A DNA stretch of 64,000 bases from Cristatella mucedo (taxonomy: Eukaryota > Bryozoa > Phylactolaemata > Cristatellidae), in the NCBI GenBank assembly GCA_009760855.2, contig WPIO01000020.1:3049501-3113500 (forward strand), read 5' to 3'. Shown piece after piece: positions 11,360 through 22,266 of the stretch. Position numbers and translations under genes: made by a program. The notes beneath the pieces were generated by a model, which saw only the letters and a list, made by a program, of their open reading frames with translations, was not told the DNA's origin and did not search any database. The first letter of the stretch is position 1, and each line of letters begins with the position of its first letter.

Positions 11360-11360
11360 A

Positions 11361-11400
<40 letters not shown>
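11315..11400. repeat. (GT)n microsatellite
   Basis: About 85 bp of GT repeats broken once by a TACATGC unit near 11358. Predicted Val/Cys-rich and Thr/His-rich frames here are repeat artefacts. Confidence 0.97.
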
Positions 11401-11401
<1 letters not shown>

Positions 11402-11404
11402 CCA

Positions 11405-12825
11405 TGCATGCATGTGTGAGGAGGGTGCATGTGTGGCTGTTTGTAGAATGTCTTGTATGGCATGGGTGCAGCTGGTTGGTGCTTTCGAGCTTGGTTGTAG
11501 GCATGTAGGCCAGACCGAGACTGTCTCCGGCTGAGTCATGCCTGCTAGCTGGCCTTTGCACTTGACCTGTCTGCTGCCCTGGCAGCACGGCATGTGACCG
11601 GCTAGCTGGCGGCTATTATACCCAGTTTACTATGACTCAGGCAATTGTTCCAGGAGATAAGGGTGTGTACGCTGGCGTTTGTAGACCTGCTTCAGACTCT
11701 GAACCTGCCTGCACTGGCTGGAGAATGCTCTCCCCCGGCAGCTCCCATTTGGGTAAACATTAGTTAATCTGATACTGCTCGGGAGCTGCCGCTGGCTCAG
11801 TCTGGTAGCCAGCTTACCACCAGAAGCCTAGGCAAGGATGATGAGTAGCCTCACAGCTGCTGCACGGCTTTCGAACGCCCGGGTGCCTCCGAAACGGATC
11901 TGAGTTTTGTAATTGGCCATTTCATGGTAGCATATACCATTCTATCGGATTTGATGTCGATCGATCTAAAGACTCGGCTGAATTAAACTAGAATCAGTTC
12001 TCTGATGAATTCTGAGCTCGCTTGGCTGCTCATTCATGCCAGAGTGCAATCAACATTGTTGATCCACTTTAGAGCAGCATGCCTGTTCAATCTGACCGAC
12101 CGGCCCAGCATAAAAGGGATCTAGTTCTCTGACGGCCCTACCAGTGAGGCCACTCAATCTATTGTTAAGAAACGAGTGGTATGTGTACCTTGCAGTTTGT
12201 TGACCATCCACGTGCCTTATCCACTTGCTTTATTACTTGCGTGTTGATGCCGGCACCCCACGACGTGTGTCTGTCTGTACGTATGTCTGTGTTTTGTGTG
12301 TGTGCGCACGCTCGAGGGCGCATGGATGTGTGCCCGTGCTGCATGCATTGTGTTTGTTTACATATGTATGTGTGAGCTAAGTTTTGTTGGATGTGCCAGA
12401 TTAGCTGGCGATTGCTTTCACGAGGTGGCTACAGTAAGTGAGGTTGCTGGGTGATGGTAGTGTCGTATATGCCATGCCATTTAGGATACCTATCGGTGAT
12501 GACAGGTTTGTGTTGCACTTGCCTCTCTTGAGCACAGCCAATAAAAAATACTCTTGTTTATATTAGTTTGTCCTCGACACCTGTCAACCAACAAGGAAGC
12601 TGTGCTGGTCACTCTGGAGTTACCCTTGATCAATGTAGAGGTGTCATGTAACCCACCTCTTGCAGCTTGCTGCATCTAATGCAACTTGGTGGCCGATGAT
12701 TTCTATTTAGTTGCTTCTTTGACTTTGTCACTTGACTGCCTTTGCTACTTACTGCTAGGGCAAGTAGCGAGTGTCCTTTTTGGTGTAGTGCAATGGTCGA
12801 TTGCCCTGATAGCCCAGCCGGCTAG
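11405..12825. other. Unassigned DNA
   Basis: No exon with convincing splice signals and no repeat family copy recognised. A GT-rich patch occurs at about 12260-12375. Confidence 0.35.
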
Positions 12826-12829
12826 CTGC

Positions 12830-12912
12830 AAAAATAATTATTATTATAGCACTAAGTCGTTTGTATAGCACCCCAATGGAACGAAATCTCTGTCCAGATG
12901 CTTTACAACTCG
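12830..12912 (-). repeat. LINE A or SINE2 tail relic
   Basis: Minus-strand tail: AATAATTATTATTATAGC, then a GTATAGCACCCCAATGGAAC block and CCAGATGCTTTACA, parallel to the LINE A/SINE2 3' ends. Confidence 0.6.
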
Positions 12913-12914
12913 CT

Positions 12915-13845
12915 GCAAGAGAATCAATTCAATAGCCAAGGGTTGGCGACATGCACGGTATCAAGCGTTGGCAAATGTGCAAAAGCAAACACTAAGACAC
13001 TTAGGGCCACCGGTTAGTAGGACTTCTGGCCGATGTCATGCACCGAATCATGCTCATGTAAGCAGGTGAGGCATGCAAGAACAAAAAAGACAAGTTTTGA
13101 AACGACGGTGCCGCGAATTACCCGAGAGCAGGGTCGTCTTTTCTTGCATACCCTCCCTCTTGGCTGTTATTGTCCTTGCATTGATGTTGTCATCGAGGAC
13201 CTGTGCTGATGCACATGCCGAACTAGACCTGTATCCTTCGGATCTGTATTTTTGGCAGCTCCATCTGGGACACGGCCGGCTCCAGGCCCCGGGAGGACTG
13301 GGGGGCTGCACACGGTGAGCTGCACGAATGTAGACACCCACACAGGGAGATGCCATTACAAGTGCCAGCCCATATTATATGAATGCCGTAAATCCGGCAA
13401 TCAGGCAAGCCAATGCCTTCCTGACCAGTCACTCGGAATCTCTCGAGTCAGGTGCCAAGTGCTTCCTGCCTCGGTCAGCTGTTGCCTGTAAGGTAGGCAT
13501 TTCTCACAGTCAGGTGTAGTAGCGATTTACTACCTGACCTTGCCTGACCTCCTGAATATCTAGTCCGAGCTAGTTATGCTGACCTGCCCGGCTCGTGCCA
13601 GTCCCGGCTGAACAGCAAAATGTGTTTGGGTGGTGGTAATGCTGAAGTGATTGATGAGAGTATCAGTCGAGGTCAGGTTCTTAGCCTAGTGTATCTGGAC
13701 TGGTCGTGCTGCCTGCCATTAGACTCGAGAGCTTTCGAGGAAAGCTGTGCTGCCGGGCTTACATACTTCGGTCTAATAAATAGTTCGGCAACTTGTGTTT
13801 GACTCTTAGAATGCATGATGGTCACAAAAATGCTTGTCTCCCGAA
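12915..13845. other. Unassigned DNA
   Basis: Short open frames only, without motifs. Confidence 0.35.
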
Positions 13846-13847
13846 TC

Positions 13848-13879
13848 TCTCTGTCTCTCTCTGTCTCTATCTCTCTGTC

Positions 13880-13940
<61 letters not shown>

Positions 13941-14046
13941 CACTCTCCTTCTGTGTCTTTCTCTCTCTCTCTCTGTCTCTCTCTGTGTCTCTCTGTCTTC
14001 TCTCTCCGTCTGTCTGTCTGTCTCTCTCTGTCTCTCTCTGTCTCTC

Positions 14047-14077
<31 letters not shown>

Positions 14078-14078
14078 C

Positions 14079-14167
<89 letters not shown>

Positions 14168-14215
14168 CTCTCCCTCTCTCTCTCCCCCTCTCCCTTTCTC
14201 TCTCTCTCTCACTGG
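13848..14215. repeat. Long (CT)n/(CTGT)n microsatellite
   Basis: About 365 bp of near-pure pyrimidine repeat mixing CTCT and CTGT units. It includes a pure CT block at about 14093-14162 and looks like a compound array. The serine/leucine-rich and Arg/Glu-rich frames across it are artefacts. Confidence 0.97.
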
Positions 14216-14219
14216 CTTT

Positions 14220-16480
14220 CTTTGTCATTCCAAACTTCAGCCTTCTGGTTCATACTGCAGTTCCGTGATAAACTGCTATCTATGGCTGCCAATTATGTAC
14301 AATAGCATATTAACATTGTATGAAACAAGAAGCAGCACGGGATGGGGGGGCTTCCAACCACAGGCACTTACTACTTAATCCGAAAAAGACAGGTGTCCTG
14401 TCTAGTTTATCTATGACATTGCTAGCTCGATTCTCTCCATCACCTTTGCTGGCAGTAGTCCTCTTTGCCATTACCTTGTCGGTCTGCTGCAGTCTACGAC
14501 ATCACACTCGATTGCTCATGAAGGCGGTACAAGCTAAAGACCTGGGCGGCTTCCTTTAGAAAACGAACTAGTGAGCGTCATTTTCAGTGCTGGGGCACTG
14601 GTGAAGCGATTTTGAGGGCTGTCACATCTTCTTAGCAGATGTTTCAGAAGAGTATTGTGCCCCTGGCGTGGATGTAATCATCAGAATCATAGTGGGGACA
14701 ACTGAGACCATCACTCACCGGCTGCCTGCGTTCCCGAAACCATCTTGCTCTAGCCATCATCCGACATCACGACCGTTCAGCCAATTCGTTTCTCTTCCTC
14801 TGCGCCAATCTATTCAGTGCTTACTGGGCGAACTACCTTTGGTTCTACGGCTGGCAGCCAAAGTGGCTGTCCACAACTGTCGAGAGCCGCCATGTCTTGG
14901 ACAACCATATCGCTGGCCTGCGAGGATGCAAGGACCAGCTCTCAGTTCATCTGGCCTAGTGTGGAGGACGTGCGCTTCAAACTGTTCTGCTGTCCAGCAA
15001 TGTAGTTGCCACATCTGCACACGTGCCTTCGATTGCTATGGGCACCGACTGGCGAGTAGCCATGACAGTCAAAAAAGGAAGTTTTCGACCGGAATCGCTG
15101 CAAATGGCTCAATCAGGGCTCACCCTAAGCCCCAGAGAGGGCAAGCCCAGCTTGGACCACATACATGCAAAGGAGCAGGAGGGGTGCCGGTGTGTTCAGA
15201 TGTTGACCAATCATTTGCTATAAACTCTGCTCGGTGGCTGCCGGCTGCTAAAAACGGCTAGCTGCTGTCTGCTCTGGCTGTCTAGTCTTCGAAGCTGCCA
15301 CCCAGCAATCCAACTTCCTCTTGGCCTAGCAAGGGAACCATTTTACCCCATCCGTCACTCTTAACTGTGCTGTTAGCTGCAACAGGAAACCCAACGGACT
15401 GGCACGGCTGCCATGCTCAACTGTGGAATCCTTCCCGGGTCACCACCCTGTGTTCTCTTTCGAATCAATATCCCTGCCTAGTTGATACTTCTCTGGATCC
15501 GGCTTCCGAATTAAGTGTTATCCTTAGGTATTGCGCATGCAGTTGTTCTGGATATAACGGTTGCCGGATTCCTGGTTTGTTCTCAACCCAATGCCAGCCT
15601 AGTAACTCAAATGGTTCAGGCACAATATTTGTTCTATGAACCGAAATCGATCGGACCACCTTAGAATCTTGCTGGGTCGTGGAGGCTGTTGGCAATGGCT
15701 GCAATTGCTGCAATAGCGATCCCGAACCGCATGTGGACTGCTTCGCTCATCCATGTATATCTAGCCACAGAGGGTGAGGCTCTGGTTATGGTACTCTCTT
15801 ACCTAAGCATGCCTAAGCACAAACCCAGGATACTTTTCTTTCTCCAGCCAGCGACCGAGCTAGCCTGGCCTGCTTTGTTCTTTCGTATACGTCTGGGTGA
15901 ACCCTACACCCGGTCTACTTACCAGTAAATAGCTGGGTCTCGACAGGCCGTGGTGCCTGGGTCTTTGTGAGCTGGTGCTGTTATATTTGGACTGCACCGG
16001 CTGGCATCGAAAGTAAGGGCTCGTGGGTATTTGCCATTAGCCTGGTTGGCAGCCGTGGCTGTTAAAGTGTTCGACCAGTCTGGGCCAGGCGTTATGCGAC
16101 TGCCCGACCACCCCCTGCAACCGAACTTAAGGTTGAGAAGCATATACAAGCGATGTATCATCATTGTTATTATTATTATTATATATAAATGGCCAATGAC
16201 ATGCATTGCCTTAATGGCTGGCTTTTTCCGTATGCTTGCATTGGCTCGGTTTTTTGCACAGACGTGCATCTGGAGGCAGGATGCCAAAAAGCGAAGCTAC
16301 ATCAGGCAGTGCATCAGGAATGTACGGCATTGGTTACAGAGTGTACAAGGAATGCCACCGTAGTTCCTTATGTCTCTGTTTCGAGTTTTTGCTAGATCGA
16401 CTGTGGTCTAGGGGCCTTGTGCCAGAGGACTGACGCAAAACACACCAAAGGAAGACAAGTCCGAGAAACTCAGTCAAGTC
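14220..16480. other. Unassigned DNA with long open frames
   Basis: A 197-codon plus-strand frame (14668-15261) and shorter ones are open, but none shows a domain, a splice pattern or consistent codon use. A (TTA)n patch at about 16164-16182 could be a worn retroelement end. Confidence 0.35.
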
Positions 16481-16506
16481 AGGTCCACATCACTCCTTAA
16501 TGTAGA

Positions 16507-16666
16507 GTGAAAGATCTTTGTGAGATTACCTCCAGCAGGTTAACTAGTTTTGTGGTCGAAAATGGGTACACAGATCCTGCTGTTCAGAAAGCTGCCATTC
16601 TTGGTGATCCAGGATGCAGCAAGCATGCTAGTCAAATCTGTTATGCCATTAGAGCTTCTTGCAAGC
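16507..16666 (+). other. Candidate exon ending at a strong donor
   Basis: A frame containing FVVENGYTDPAVQKA and GDPGCSKHASQICYAI ends at a GC/GTAAGT donor at 16667. A weak possible acceptor (CCTCCAGCAG) precedes it at about 16539. I do not recognise the peptide. It could be a coding exon of an unknown gene or an untranslated leader exon of the ataxin-1 homologue on the same strand. Confidence 0.3.
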
Positions 16667-16674
16667 GTAAGTTT

Positions 16675-18760
16675 AATCTTTGCCTGATCTTGCGAGTGAT
16701 CGATGTGCAGCTCCTGCTCCGGGTAATCTAGGCTGCCCTATTGCTCATTTTTGAGTACCAAAGAAAGTTAGGGAGTCGTGTCTGAATACCTGCTGGAAGT
16801 ACCAAATGAGGTTCACTACTTTCTAGTTCTCTACTGCTTGGCAGCCCCTCAAAGTTGGTACCCCTTCGGGCTGTGCTATCTCACCTGTGTTGTTCGTGCT
16901 AATTGTGGAAATGGTCCTACATAATCCAGCGCGTATAGTCTCTGGAATAACCGTAGCTGAGAATGAGAGTCTATTGTCTTTGCTATGAAAAATGCTTGAT
17001 TGTTGGAAGAAAATGGTGTGTCAAAGCTACAGTAAAGGTGCTGGGCTTTTGCCCGGCAATCAAAATTCTAATTGGGACAACCTCTATGAGATCGGCTGGG
17101 TTATTATTTATGCCTCAGCTATGCTGACATCTTCGGACAGAGATGGAAACTATCAGTTTTGCTGAGCTGACTGCGGTGCCTTTTTGGGATAAAAACAGGG
17201 AGGTGGCACACAAAAGAATAGATAGGTTCGCCGAGGACTTAGCTGACCAATGCACCAGTAAGGGGGTGAAGGTGTGAGATATTTGTAGTTGAAGTGGGCG
17301 CTCGAGGCTATGCAGGTAGATCAAAGACCTCTATGCTTGTTCGTATCGGTTTTTGGAATGAAAACCGCAAGCAGTCAATTAAGTACCTGGAGCAGCTGAA
17401 GGGTGAAGTGCTTGCTTGATTATGGTCACACGATTTGGTATCCATTTCGTGCCAGGCCATCCATTGCCTGCCATCGATTGCCTGCCATCCATTGCACTCG
17501 TGGCAGACGTTTACACTTTGCAGGGAGAGGGTGGCAGCCCAACAGGGGCTGGCAGTCCCCCAAGGGATTTCAATTAGTATGTCGTCACCAGACCTTAGTG
17601 ATTTTCTAAGAGTATGTCTGGTGTGAGTGCAGCCCTCCTAGATGCTTCTGTACCTTATGTTCAAAGTGTACATATATTACAAAGTCTACGGGCTACCTTT
17701 TAGATTGTAGAAGCCCTGCCAAGCACGTCACCTTCGGCTTCTTTAAGTTTGCGCCCATTCTCATAGAAAGCAGCAGAGGTGAATGTCTAAAAGAGCTCTT
17801 TAAGCACGTCATACATGTCAAGGAACCTGACAAGCCTGATTGTTCTGGCGAAGCCCTCGGGAGGAAAGAGAGCCCCATCACTGCAGCTCAGTAAGAAGTG
17901 GCTGGCTGACGTTAACTTAGAAAAACACTAGTAGCAGATCAGCTGCCACTGCTGAGCCAATTACCCAGGAGACACCTAGCTTAATACACAATTAGCTACC
18001 GTAGCAGTGGCAGCTGATTGCCTGAGCACGTGAAGGCAGTTGGATAGCAAAGTTGCACAGCACCTGTTAGCACGGCTAGCAGATTGTTTTGCCCAGCTTG
18101 ACCACTTGCTCCCATGCTGTGTCCAGCTTCTTCGCTGCGCTACACTGCCCCTGCCCGTTTTTCATCACCCAGCTTCCAGCTCCTTCCTCTGCCCCTCCCA
18201 TCTTTTTCTTTTCTCCTCTCTCCCCCCTCCCCCCCCCAGTTCTTTCTTCTCACCGTGATTCATGAAGCAAGGCAAGGACGACATTTATGCCGCCGGTCGG
18301 CTTGCTCTCGCCAGTTTTTATATCTTTCGCCCGTGTTACAGTTTGAGTAAGCCGCTGCAATTGGCCTTGCTGATAACTGCCTGGCTGGTGTCGGGCTTTC
18401 TGGTTTGAAAGCGCCGGATCCACCTTCATTAGCAAATCATGTCACTATGACTGACCGGACAGCCTTGGGTATAGAGCACAGTCACAGTCCCTGAGGGTTT
18501 TCCTAGCTCGACAAAAAAGGACACCATTGTTTGGCTGGTGTCGGTCGCTGATACCGGTCTCGCCCAAATGTCGGAGGCCAACGTCCAAGCCACCCACCTC
18601 CGTAGCCTTTAAAATCTTAACTCGATTGCCGTCGAGACTCTGTGCAGTTCATGTAGGCGAGAGGGTGTGGGCTAATGGGCTCCAAAGTCTGACAGCTCAT
18701 CGGCTGCCGGCATATAGAAGCAATTTACCATTATATTAAGCTCGCAATATCCCATCATCA
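16675..18760. other. Unassigned DNA
   Basis: Holds a three-copy 14-bp tandem repeat (catccattgcctgc type) at about 17458-17497 and a pyrimidine-rich stretch at 18170-18250. No gene is recognised. Confidence 0.4.
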
Positions 18761-18761
18761 A

Positions 18762-18765
<4 letters not shown>

Positions 18766-18829
<64 letters not shown>
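18766..18829. repeat. (TA)n microsatellite
   Basis: About 63 bp of uninterrupted TA, roughly 700 bp upstream of the first coding exon of the ataxin-1 homologue. Confidence 0.97.
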
Positions 18830-18831
<2 letters not shown>

Positions 18832-19199
18832 GAGAGCACTGTTGTTCATTCGGCTGCGTGTATGTGTTCGATTGGTGAGGAAGATAAAGAGCGTAAGTGA
18901 AGTCGATTGCTTTCAAGAGAAGCCTTTCGAGCTATTGGGAGTCTCCACTAGCACGAGCAGTGGCCTGCATCACACGAGTTGTCCCACGCCCAATAATCAT
19001 GCGTCGTCGCCGAAATCCGGCAACCTGAGCCGCAGCACCTGTGGCTTCGTCGCATGGTGACAAAGCAGTGCCTTTACTTCTGTTCATTGTAAAACCTAGT
19101 CGGCCTTGCCGACGAATAGCCAGGCACCACTCAGAAGTCGCTTCCTGTTTCTCCCACGTGTGTCTACTAGCTTCGGTCACCCGAGCTCAGAGTGGCTGC

Positions 19200-19314
19200 A
19201 GCACTGCTTCTCAGCTCGGGTGACCGAAGGCGCATCGAAGCAGCAGTTGCCGTCAGTCAGTCGGTCGCTTGCTTTCCCCGCTAATGCTATAAGCGAGGCT
19301 CTTATTACTTTCGG
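19200..19314 (+). other. Candidate untranslated leader exon, 3' end
   Basis: A strong donor (TCGG/GTAAGT) sits at 19315, 216 bp before the acceptor of the coding exon at 19531. Joining them leaves an in-frame TAA at 19290 and no ATG after it, so this would be 5' leader rather than coding. The left end is not determined. Confidence 0.4.
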
Positions 19315-19530
19315 GTAAGTGAATTGCAACAATTACGCCGCCGCCGCAATTGGGTCTGGGCGTTTGGTTTCTGTGCGCACGGGCCTACCCCTAGCACGAA
19401 GCCGCCGTCCTCCTCGTCCTCCTCCTCCTGGTCCTCGCGAGCCTTGTCGGCCGACGACGGCTAGGCAAGCGCGTGCAGCGGCGCTGACCGACATGCTCGT
19501 GTGCTGAGCCTGCCGTCTGCTCTGTTTCAG

Positions 19531-20490
19531 CGGTCGACGTGTCTGATTGTTCGCTGCCGTCGTCGTCGTCGTCGTCGGGCTCTGTCGCCTGCTCAGCCAT
19601 AGAAGACCTCTCGCAGGAGCGGCTGCGCCGACGAGCGAGCAGCAGCCGACGGCGCCGTGGGCGGCCAGCAGCCAGCTCGGGCAACCTGGAGCCGGGCTGG
19701 TGCTCGAGCAGGAAGGACAGCGGCACCCCAGTCGTGGAGCCGCCGGCGTCGCTGCTGCAGATGGCCACCGGCAACGTCGCCCAGCCGGCAGAGCAGTGGC
19801 TCAGCGACATGGCGTCGAATCCGCTCGTCCAGGCCAGCATGATGAGCCGGCACGAGAGCCTCCTGTCGATGCTCTACCGCAATCCGTCGGAGGCGCTGGC
19901 ATCTCGAGGCAGTGGCGGCACCTATCTCTCCAGCTACGCCAACCCGTACGCGCTGCCGCAGCACTTGATGTACTCGTACGCCGCCGGCGCTTTCGCGTCC
20001 TCCGTGCCGACCCATGGCCATCACGCATTGCTGCAGCCGCCGCAGGCGGCGAGTGCTGGCGGCGGCATGCAGAAGGCGGACGTTGACTCCTTGCCGCCGA
20101 AAGGATCGGGCCATTTTTCACCGCTGATTTCGCAAGTGCCACCCTTGGCGGCGCCTCCTCCGCTGCCGCTGCCGCCGCCGCCGCAGCAGCACCACAGTCA
20201 ACAATTTCAGTCGTACGGCGCAGCAGCAGCGCAGCCCAGCGCAGAGCCAGCGGCCAGGCTTGCGCCTCAGCTTGCCAGCGAGACCCACGGAGGCGGCAGC
20301 GGTGGCGCTGCCGCCACGTCGCGGGTGGCGACACCGCCAAAAGCGCAAAGCCAGCAGCATCAGCAGCAGCAGCAGGCGAAGAGGCACTCGGCATCGACCG
20401 TGGACGAAGCAGCGGCGTGGACCGTAGGCAAAGACTCGGCCACTGCGAAGCGGCTGCGCCAGTCTGCCGCCTCCGAGTACCGCACGAGCA

Positions 20491-20522
<32 letters not shown>

Positions 20523-20819
20523 TTGGCCATGGCGCCACCAAGACCGCCTTCCGGTTCGCAAACGGCGCATGCGCCGGCGGCGGCCGGCGCAGGTGCAGGC
20601 GTTCCACATCGAGCCGTCTACTTCCGAAAGGGCTCTGTCGTGCATCTGGCCGACGATCGGTTGAAGCGAGTCGAGGACCTCACCACCGACGACTTCGTGG
20701 AATGCGCGAGCGCCAGCCAGAATCTGAAGCTCGACTCGAGCACGGTGGCCAAGATCGTCGAAGACCGTGCCAAAGGCACGGCCTTGCTGACATTTCACGT
20801 CGGCGAAAGCCGAGTGCTT
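19531..20819 (+). CDS. ATXN1: Ataxin-1 homologue, large coding exon (first half of AXH)
   Basis: The exon is flanked by an acceptor TCTGTTTCAG/CG and a donor CTT/GTAAGT; the frame is open from 19488. The first in-frame ATG is at 19761 (context CAGATGG). The 76 upstream codons are also low-complexity coding-like, so a start in an unseen exon is possible. Content in order: Ser/Arg-rich stretch, MASNPLVQASMM block, Tyr/Pro/Ala-rich region (SSYANPYALPQHLMYSY), poly-Pro patch, a Gln tract with one His (20352-20375), a Ser run, then FRKGSVVHLADDRLKRVEDL to GESRVL, the N-terminal half of the AXH domain. AXH proteins (ataxin-1, BOAT1) are nuclear RNA- and protein-binding co-regulators that bind Capicua. 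CpG-rich codons match its exon 2. Homology is certain; the symbol marks family, not proven orthology. Confidence 0.94.
20352..20375 (+). repeat. CAG tract with CAT interruption in the coding exon
   Basis: Eight in-frame codons read CAG CAG CAT then five CAG, giving QQHQQQQQ. Preceding codons are CAA and AGC. Human ATXN1 also has a CAG tract interrupted by CAT on normal alleles; whether this short tract is homologous in position is unknown. Confidence 0.97.
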
Positions 20820-21954
20820 GTAAGTTTTCACTCTGCGAGCCTTGCTGCTCCGCGTTGACCGCTGCACCTCTAGTGAGCGGCTGGCAGCGCCGCTCATACG
20901 CCGTGCATGCTGCAATTCAGTGAGGAGGGGGTGGGTAGACTGCCCCAGGCTCAAACCTACCGCAGTGTTGCACGCTGATCCCGGGGCGTAATGCTGTCGG
21001 TTCTTGGCGCTTTTGCTTACTTGCTGGACAAGGAGGGGCCTCGCCTGCCTGCGATGGCTGTGGTCCTTTTAAAGGGCTAGCACGGACTCCGGGCTCCATG
21101 CTCCACGTTTCAGGCCACGTGTCCTTATGTGAGCGAGAAGGGAGTTGCTCTTGGTAGGGACATTTGCTTGTGCGTGAAAGCGAGAGACATTACACGGTCA
21201 ATGTTGCTTGCCACGCCCCTAGCAAGTGCTCTTTCGTGAGGATCGCCAATCGATCGGCTGAGTAATCAGACAAGTGTCTGGCATTGCGCTAGTTCCATTG
21301 AGTACTGGTTGTCTCGAGCTTGTCCCTGAACTTGGCCAGCCGGTGTAGAATTTCTCGTGATTCACCGACGGCTTATCTGCGGTCATCGACGGTTCATCTT
21401 TGCTGCTGGCTGACGATGTGGTCTGAAATGCAAGGTATTCCAGAGTGCGACTGCTCATCCTCGGTCTGCTGTGGCTGAATGGCTCCGCTCGGGGCTCGAC
21501 GGTGCCGTGTTGAAGCACTGAGAGACTTCGCCAGAAGTTGTCGTGCAGAGGTTTCCTGGTCTACATGTGTCGTGGCCTCGATGAGTGAGGAGTGGCCGCC
21601 TGACAAAGGTTCCTTCAAGGGACGTAGGCAGGATGATCTGACGGTGAGGATGTATTTACGCAGTCAGCCACGGTGAGGATAAGTGAATGTTGGTATGTCA
21701 CAAGAAGAGCAGGGTAGTTACCGGCCACGTGAATCAACTCCCTACGCCACCGGTCATTGGGTGCCAGCAGACTTGTATCGGGTACCGTTTATTTTTCTCG
21801 ACTTTTCTACACGTTGCTATCCGTCGAGCGCTGACAAGCTCTAGGGGAAACTGTCCTGCCTTTTTCGTCTGCATCCAGCTTGCTCGCGAGCGAAAGTGTG
21901 AGCTTAGCGGTGCGCTCTTGGTTTGTGATCAGTCGTTGTACGACGATGCTCTAG
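20820..21954 (+). other. Intron inside the AXH domain
   Basis: GTAAGT donor and CTCTAG acceptor, phase 0. The 1.1 kb contains no recognised repeat. Open frames within it lack motifs. Confidence 0.85.
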
Positions 21955-22266
21955 GTCGAGGTCGAGGCTCTGCTTGAGCACCCGTTCTTCGTTTTCCACC
22001 GTGGCTGGGCGTCAACTTGCCCGGAGAGAACGATGAAAGTCTATCGCCTCGCGTGCCATCAGCTGACCGTGGGCGACTGCTTTATCTCGCTGACTCACAA
22101 GGAGCCACTGCCACGAGCCCAAGCTTATTCAGTCCCAGCATCGGCTGCCCAGAGCCTGCTGCAGCCGAGAAGGCAGCCGCTTTCAGCCACCGGCAGCCAA
22201 TATCGCCTCGATTCCTCTAAGGAGAGTGCAGCCAGCCGAAGTGTCAGAGAACCTGGGCCAGAGTAG
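21955..22266 (+). CDS. ATXN1: Ataxin-1 homologue, terminal coding exon (second half of AXH)
   Basis: After the acceptor the frame reads VEVEALLEHPFFVFHRGW, then CPERTMKVYRLACHQ, then LTVGDCFISLTHK, which completes the AXH domain; PFFVF, GW, CPERT and VGD.CISLT are the family landmarks. Exon 1 ends on a full codon and this exon starts on one, so the domain is continuous at about 119 residues. A 54-residue tail rich in Ser, Ala and Gln follows, then TAG at 22264. From the ATG at 19761 the protein would be about 456 residues, shorter than vertebrate ataxin-1. The basic C-terminal nuclear-localisation segment of vertebrates is not evident in this frame. A basic RRKKRSPS stretch at about 22556 lies in another frame downstream, and alternative splicing to it was not demonstrated. 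Confidence 0.95.
   Translation, partial: VEVEALLEHPFFVFHRGWASTCPERTMKVYRLACHQLTVGDCFISLTHKEPLPRAQAYSVPASAAQSLLQPRRQPLSATGSQYRLDSSKESAASRSVREPGPE

Noticed and set aside
11210-11593. Thr/His-rich and Val/Cys-rich frames
   Set aside because: Generated by the (GT)n repeat.
13793-14378. Long Ser/Leu- and Arg/Glu-rich open frames
   Set aside because: They only translate the (CT)/(CTGT) microsatellite, in every frame and on both strands.
14668-15261. 197-codon plus-strand frame
   Set aside because: No recognisable domain, no exon partner, unremarkable composition.
19547-20954. Large alternative frames over the ataxin-1 exon (up to 268 codons on the minus strand)
   Set aside because: Shadows of a GC-rich coding exon; only the frame with AXH has homology and fitting splice sites.
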